Source of the DNA: Geomobilimonas luticola
GTDB taxonomy: Bacteria > Desulfobacterota > Desulfuromonadia > Geobacterales > Geobacteraceae
Assembly (NCBI RefSeq): GCF_018476905.1
Contig: NZ_JAHCVK010000001.1
Coordinates: forward strand, 248,001-312,000
Length of the DNA stretch: 64,000 nucleotides
Reading direction: 5' to 3'
This document shows, piece after piece, positions 62,554-64,000 of this stretch (within the stretch, counting starts at the first letter, position 1; every line of letters starts with the position of its first letter). The position numbers and the translations under genes were made by a program. The notes below the pieces were generated by a model that worked only from the letters and a program-made list of their open reading frames with translations, was not told where the DNA came from and did no database searches.

Positions 62554-63585
62554 CTACTCCATCTCCAGGAGCCGGCTGACCATTTTCGCCGTATAGTCGA
62601 CAATCGGGATCACCTTGGCGTATCCCATGCGTGTCGGACCGATAACGCCAAGCACCCCGAGGGTGTTGCGGCCGGTCATGTAGGTCGAAGTAATGACGCT
62701 CAGCCCCGCCATCTGGCTCAAGCGGGATTCGGCGCCGATGAAAATATTGATTCCCTGCGCCCCGAGACACTGGTCGAGGAGGCTGACCAGCTGCCCCTTT
62801 TCCTCGAATGCCCGGAATATCTCCTTCATCCTGCCGACGTCGGCAAATTCCGGAAGTTCCAGGATATTGGACTGCCCCTCGAGGAAAACTTCCGAATCCT
62901 TGTCCGGCAGGCTCTGCTGGGAAAGCCGAAGGGCCTTGGACAGGAGGGCATCGTACCTCGTCTTGGCGTTCTCCAGCTCCTCCAGGAGGCGGCTGCGCAC
63001 CTGGGCAATGGTCAGGCCGGCGACGAGCTCGTTGAGGTAGTTGGACATCCGCACCAGCTCTTCGCTGGAGAAATCGTCGGTCGTTTCGACGATCTTGTTC
63101 TGCACGGCGCCGCTCTGGGAAACCAGGATGACCAGGATCCGCCGCCCCCCCAGCTTGACGAATTCAAGATGCCGGAGCACATCGGCGGCGAAGCGGGGGG
63201 CGACCACGATCCCCATGTAGTGCGAAACGGAGGAGAGCATCCGGCTCGTCTCGTGAAGAACCTCGCCGATGTCCTTTCCCGTGAGGCTGCAGTGCTTCCG
63301 GATCTCCTCCCGCTCCTCCCGCGCCACCTTGCGGACACCGAGAAGGGAGTCGACATAGAGGCGGTAAGCCTTGTCGGTCGGCACCCTGCCTGCCGAGGTG
63401 TGGGGGGAGGCGAGAAACCCCATCTCCTCCAAGTCGGCCATGACATTGCGCACCGTGGCCGGCGACAGGTTGAGGCCGTGCTGGCGGGAAACGGTCCGGC
63501 TCCCCACCGGTTCGGCCGTAACTATGTAGTCCTCGATGATCGCCTCGAGGATCTGCTTGCTCCGTTCGGTCAGGTTGTCGCGCAT
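62554..63585 (-). CDS. hrcA: Heat-inducible transcription repressor HrcA
   Basis: 343 residues. The N-terminal winged helix contains RSKQILEAIIEDYIVTAEPV then GSRTVSRQHGLNLSPATVRN; the family block IGPTRMGYAKVIPIVDYTA closes the protein. Represses from the CIRCE site at 63606. First gene of the operon. Confidence 0.97.
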   Translation of the reverse strand: MRDNLTERSKQILEAIIEDYIVTAEPVGSRTVSRQHGLNLSPATVRNVMADLEEMGFLASPHTSAGRVPTDKAYRLYVDSLLGVRKVAREEREEIRKHCSLTGKDIGEVLHETSRMLSSVSHYMGIVVAPRFAADVLRHLEFVKLGGRRILVILVSQSGAVQNKIVETTDDFSSEELVRMSNYLNELVAGLTIAQVRSRLLEELENAKTRYDALLSKALRLSQQSLPDKDSEVFLEGQSNILELPEFADVGRMKEIFRAFEEKGQLVSLLDQCLGAQGINIFIGAESRLSQMAGLSVITSTYMTGRNTLGVLGVIGPTRMGYAKVIPIVDYTAKMVSRLLEME

Positions 63586-63605
63586 GGATCACCCTCAAAA
63601 AAATA

Positions 63606-63632
63606 TTAGCACTCACCATTTCCGAGTGCTAA
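63606..63632. promoter_or_regulatory. CIRCE operator
   Basis: TTAGCACTC-ACCATTTCC-GAGTGCTAA: the canonical HrcA-binding inverted repeat with the standard nine-base spacer and no mismatch. It lies between the promoter and hrcA. Confidence 0.98.
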
Positions 63633-63641
63633 TACCGTCCC

Positions 63642-63670
63642 AATCTAATGACTAACGCCCGTTTTGTCAA
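63642..63670 (-). promoter_or_regulatory. Sigma70 promoter of the hrcA operon
   Basis: On the minus strand, TTGACA (63670-63665), a 17-base spacer, then TAGATT (63647-63642), placing the start just before CIRCE. Confidence 0.85.
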
Positions 63671-63683
63671 GGGGATTTACCCG

Positions 63684-64000
63684 CTAAAGGAATGACTGAA
63701 ATACCTGATTGGCCAGGGGGAGCCCGGCTCGGGTCAGTCGGAGCCGGCCGCCGGCAACTTCCAGCAGACCGGTCGCCGTCAGGCGAGCCACTTCCTCCCC
63801 GTAGGCATCGTTCACCGTAACCCCGAACTCCTTCTGGAACCGGGCCGGCTCGATCCCCTCCAGGAGGCGCAGGCCGAGAAACATGAATTCCGCCATGGCA
63901 TCGCGCCGGTCGAGAATGGCCGGCTCCTCCGCCGGTGGCAGCCCGTCGGCCATGGAGTGCATATAGGCAACCGGGTCGCTCGGATTGTGCCAGCGCGTCC
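63684..64000 (-). CDS. hemW: HemW-like radical SAM protein (C-terminal end only)
   Basis: The last 105 codons; the gene continues past the right window edge. It opens with TRWHNPSDPVAYMHSMADGL and continues DRRDAMAEFMFLGLRLLEGI then EPARFQKEFG and LTRAGLPLANQVFQSFL, the usual C-terminal domain of HemW (heme chaperone, formerly called an oxygen-independent coproporphyrinogen oxidase homologue). It lies directly upstream of the hrcA promoter. Confidence 0.9.
   Translation of the reverse strand, partial: TRWHNPSDPVAYMHSMADGLPPAEEPAILDRRDAMAEFMFLGLRLLEGIEPARFQKEFGVTVNDAYGEEVARLTATGLLEVAGGRLRLTRAGLPLANQVFQSFL

Overview
The window is a roughly 62% GC chromosomal segment whose gene content and order point to Geobacter or a close relative (Geobacteraceae, Desulfuromonadota). 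The main evidence is the larB-larC-pgpA-cinA-histidine kinase-recA-pilT-recX block, alaS with a kinase gene beside it, a long argB-argD-argF-argG-argH-dapA-dapB-dapL array that uses the LL-diaminopimelate aminotransferase route to lysine, and a CIRCE-controlled hrcA-grpE-dnaK-dnaJ heat-shock operon. No rRNA, tRNA or CRISPR array was seen. Identifications are by reading motifs; no database search was run.

Region by region. 1-3.2 kb: a partial AMIN-domain envelope protein and priA (minus strand). 3.2-8.1 kb: accessory genes, namely a GxxExxY protein bracketed by direct repeats, a DUF2238 membrane protein, a truncated retropepsin-like protease, YheU and several small proteins. 8.3-12 kb: uraA-upp, a VOC protein, a zinc-ribbon protein and a TRIC-family membrane protein. 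12.2-14.1 kb: a three-gene minus-strand operon of proteins of unknown function, two of them paralogues (DUF2589-like). 14.4-18 kb: a MASE3-PAS histidine kinase, an unusually small transcription unit on the minus strand (a 20-residue ORF with its own promoter, palindromic operator and terminator), DoxX, a PhnB-like VOC protein and CsbD. 18-29 kb: mostly single genes, including a HAD hydrolase, DUF502, FKBP, a PanP-like decarboxylase, an MFS transporter, an orphan Imm27, a LysA-like decarboxylase, Atl/DUF1653, GreA/B-like, a MerR regulator with a small paralogue, and DUF169.

29.5-32.7 kb is the clearest accessory region: an AT-rich DpnI-type (methyl-directed) restriction endonuclease with a small companion gene, then about 2.2 kb carrying HepT/MntA, a Phd/VapC pair and DUF2442/DUF4160. 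This segment is bounded by a second, synonymously diverged copy of the last 28 codons of dapL, which suggests insertion at the dapL 3' end.

32.7-45.5 kb is the arginine-lysine biosynthetic array, read leftwards from a good sigma70 promoter upstream of argB. Its gaps hold a family of long hairpin-forming repeats, two of them interrupted by a second repeat family. A NUDIX hydrolase and an unrecognised carbon-nitrogen-hydrolase-like protein sit between argG and argH. 45.5-58 kb carries REC-histidine kinase, alaS, recX, pilT, recA, histidine kinase, cinA, pgpA, larC and larB. 58-64 kb carries a phospholipase-D-like protein, dnaJ, dnaK, grpE, hrcA (with CIRCE) and the 3' end of hemW.
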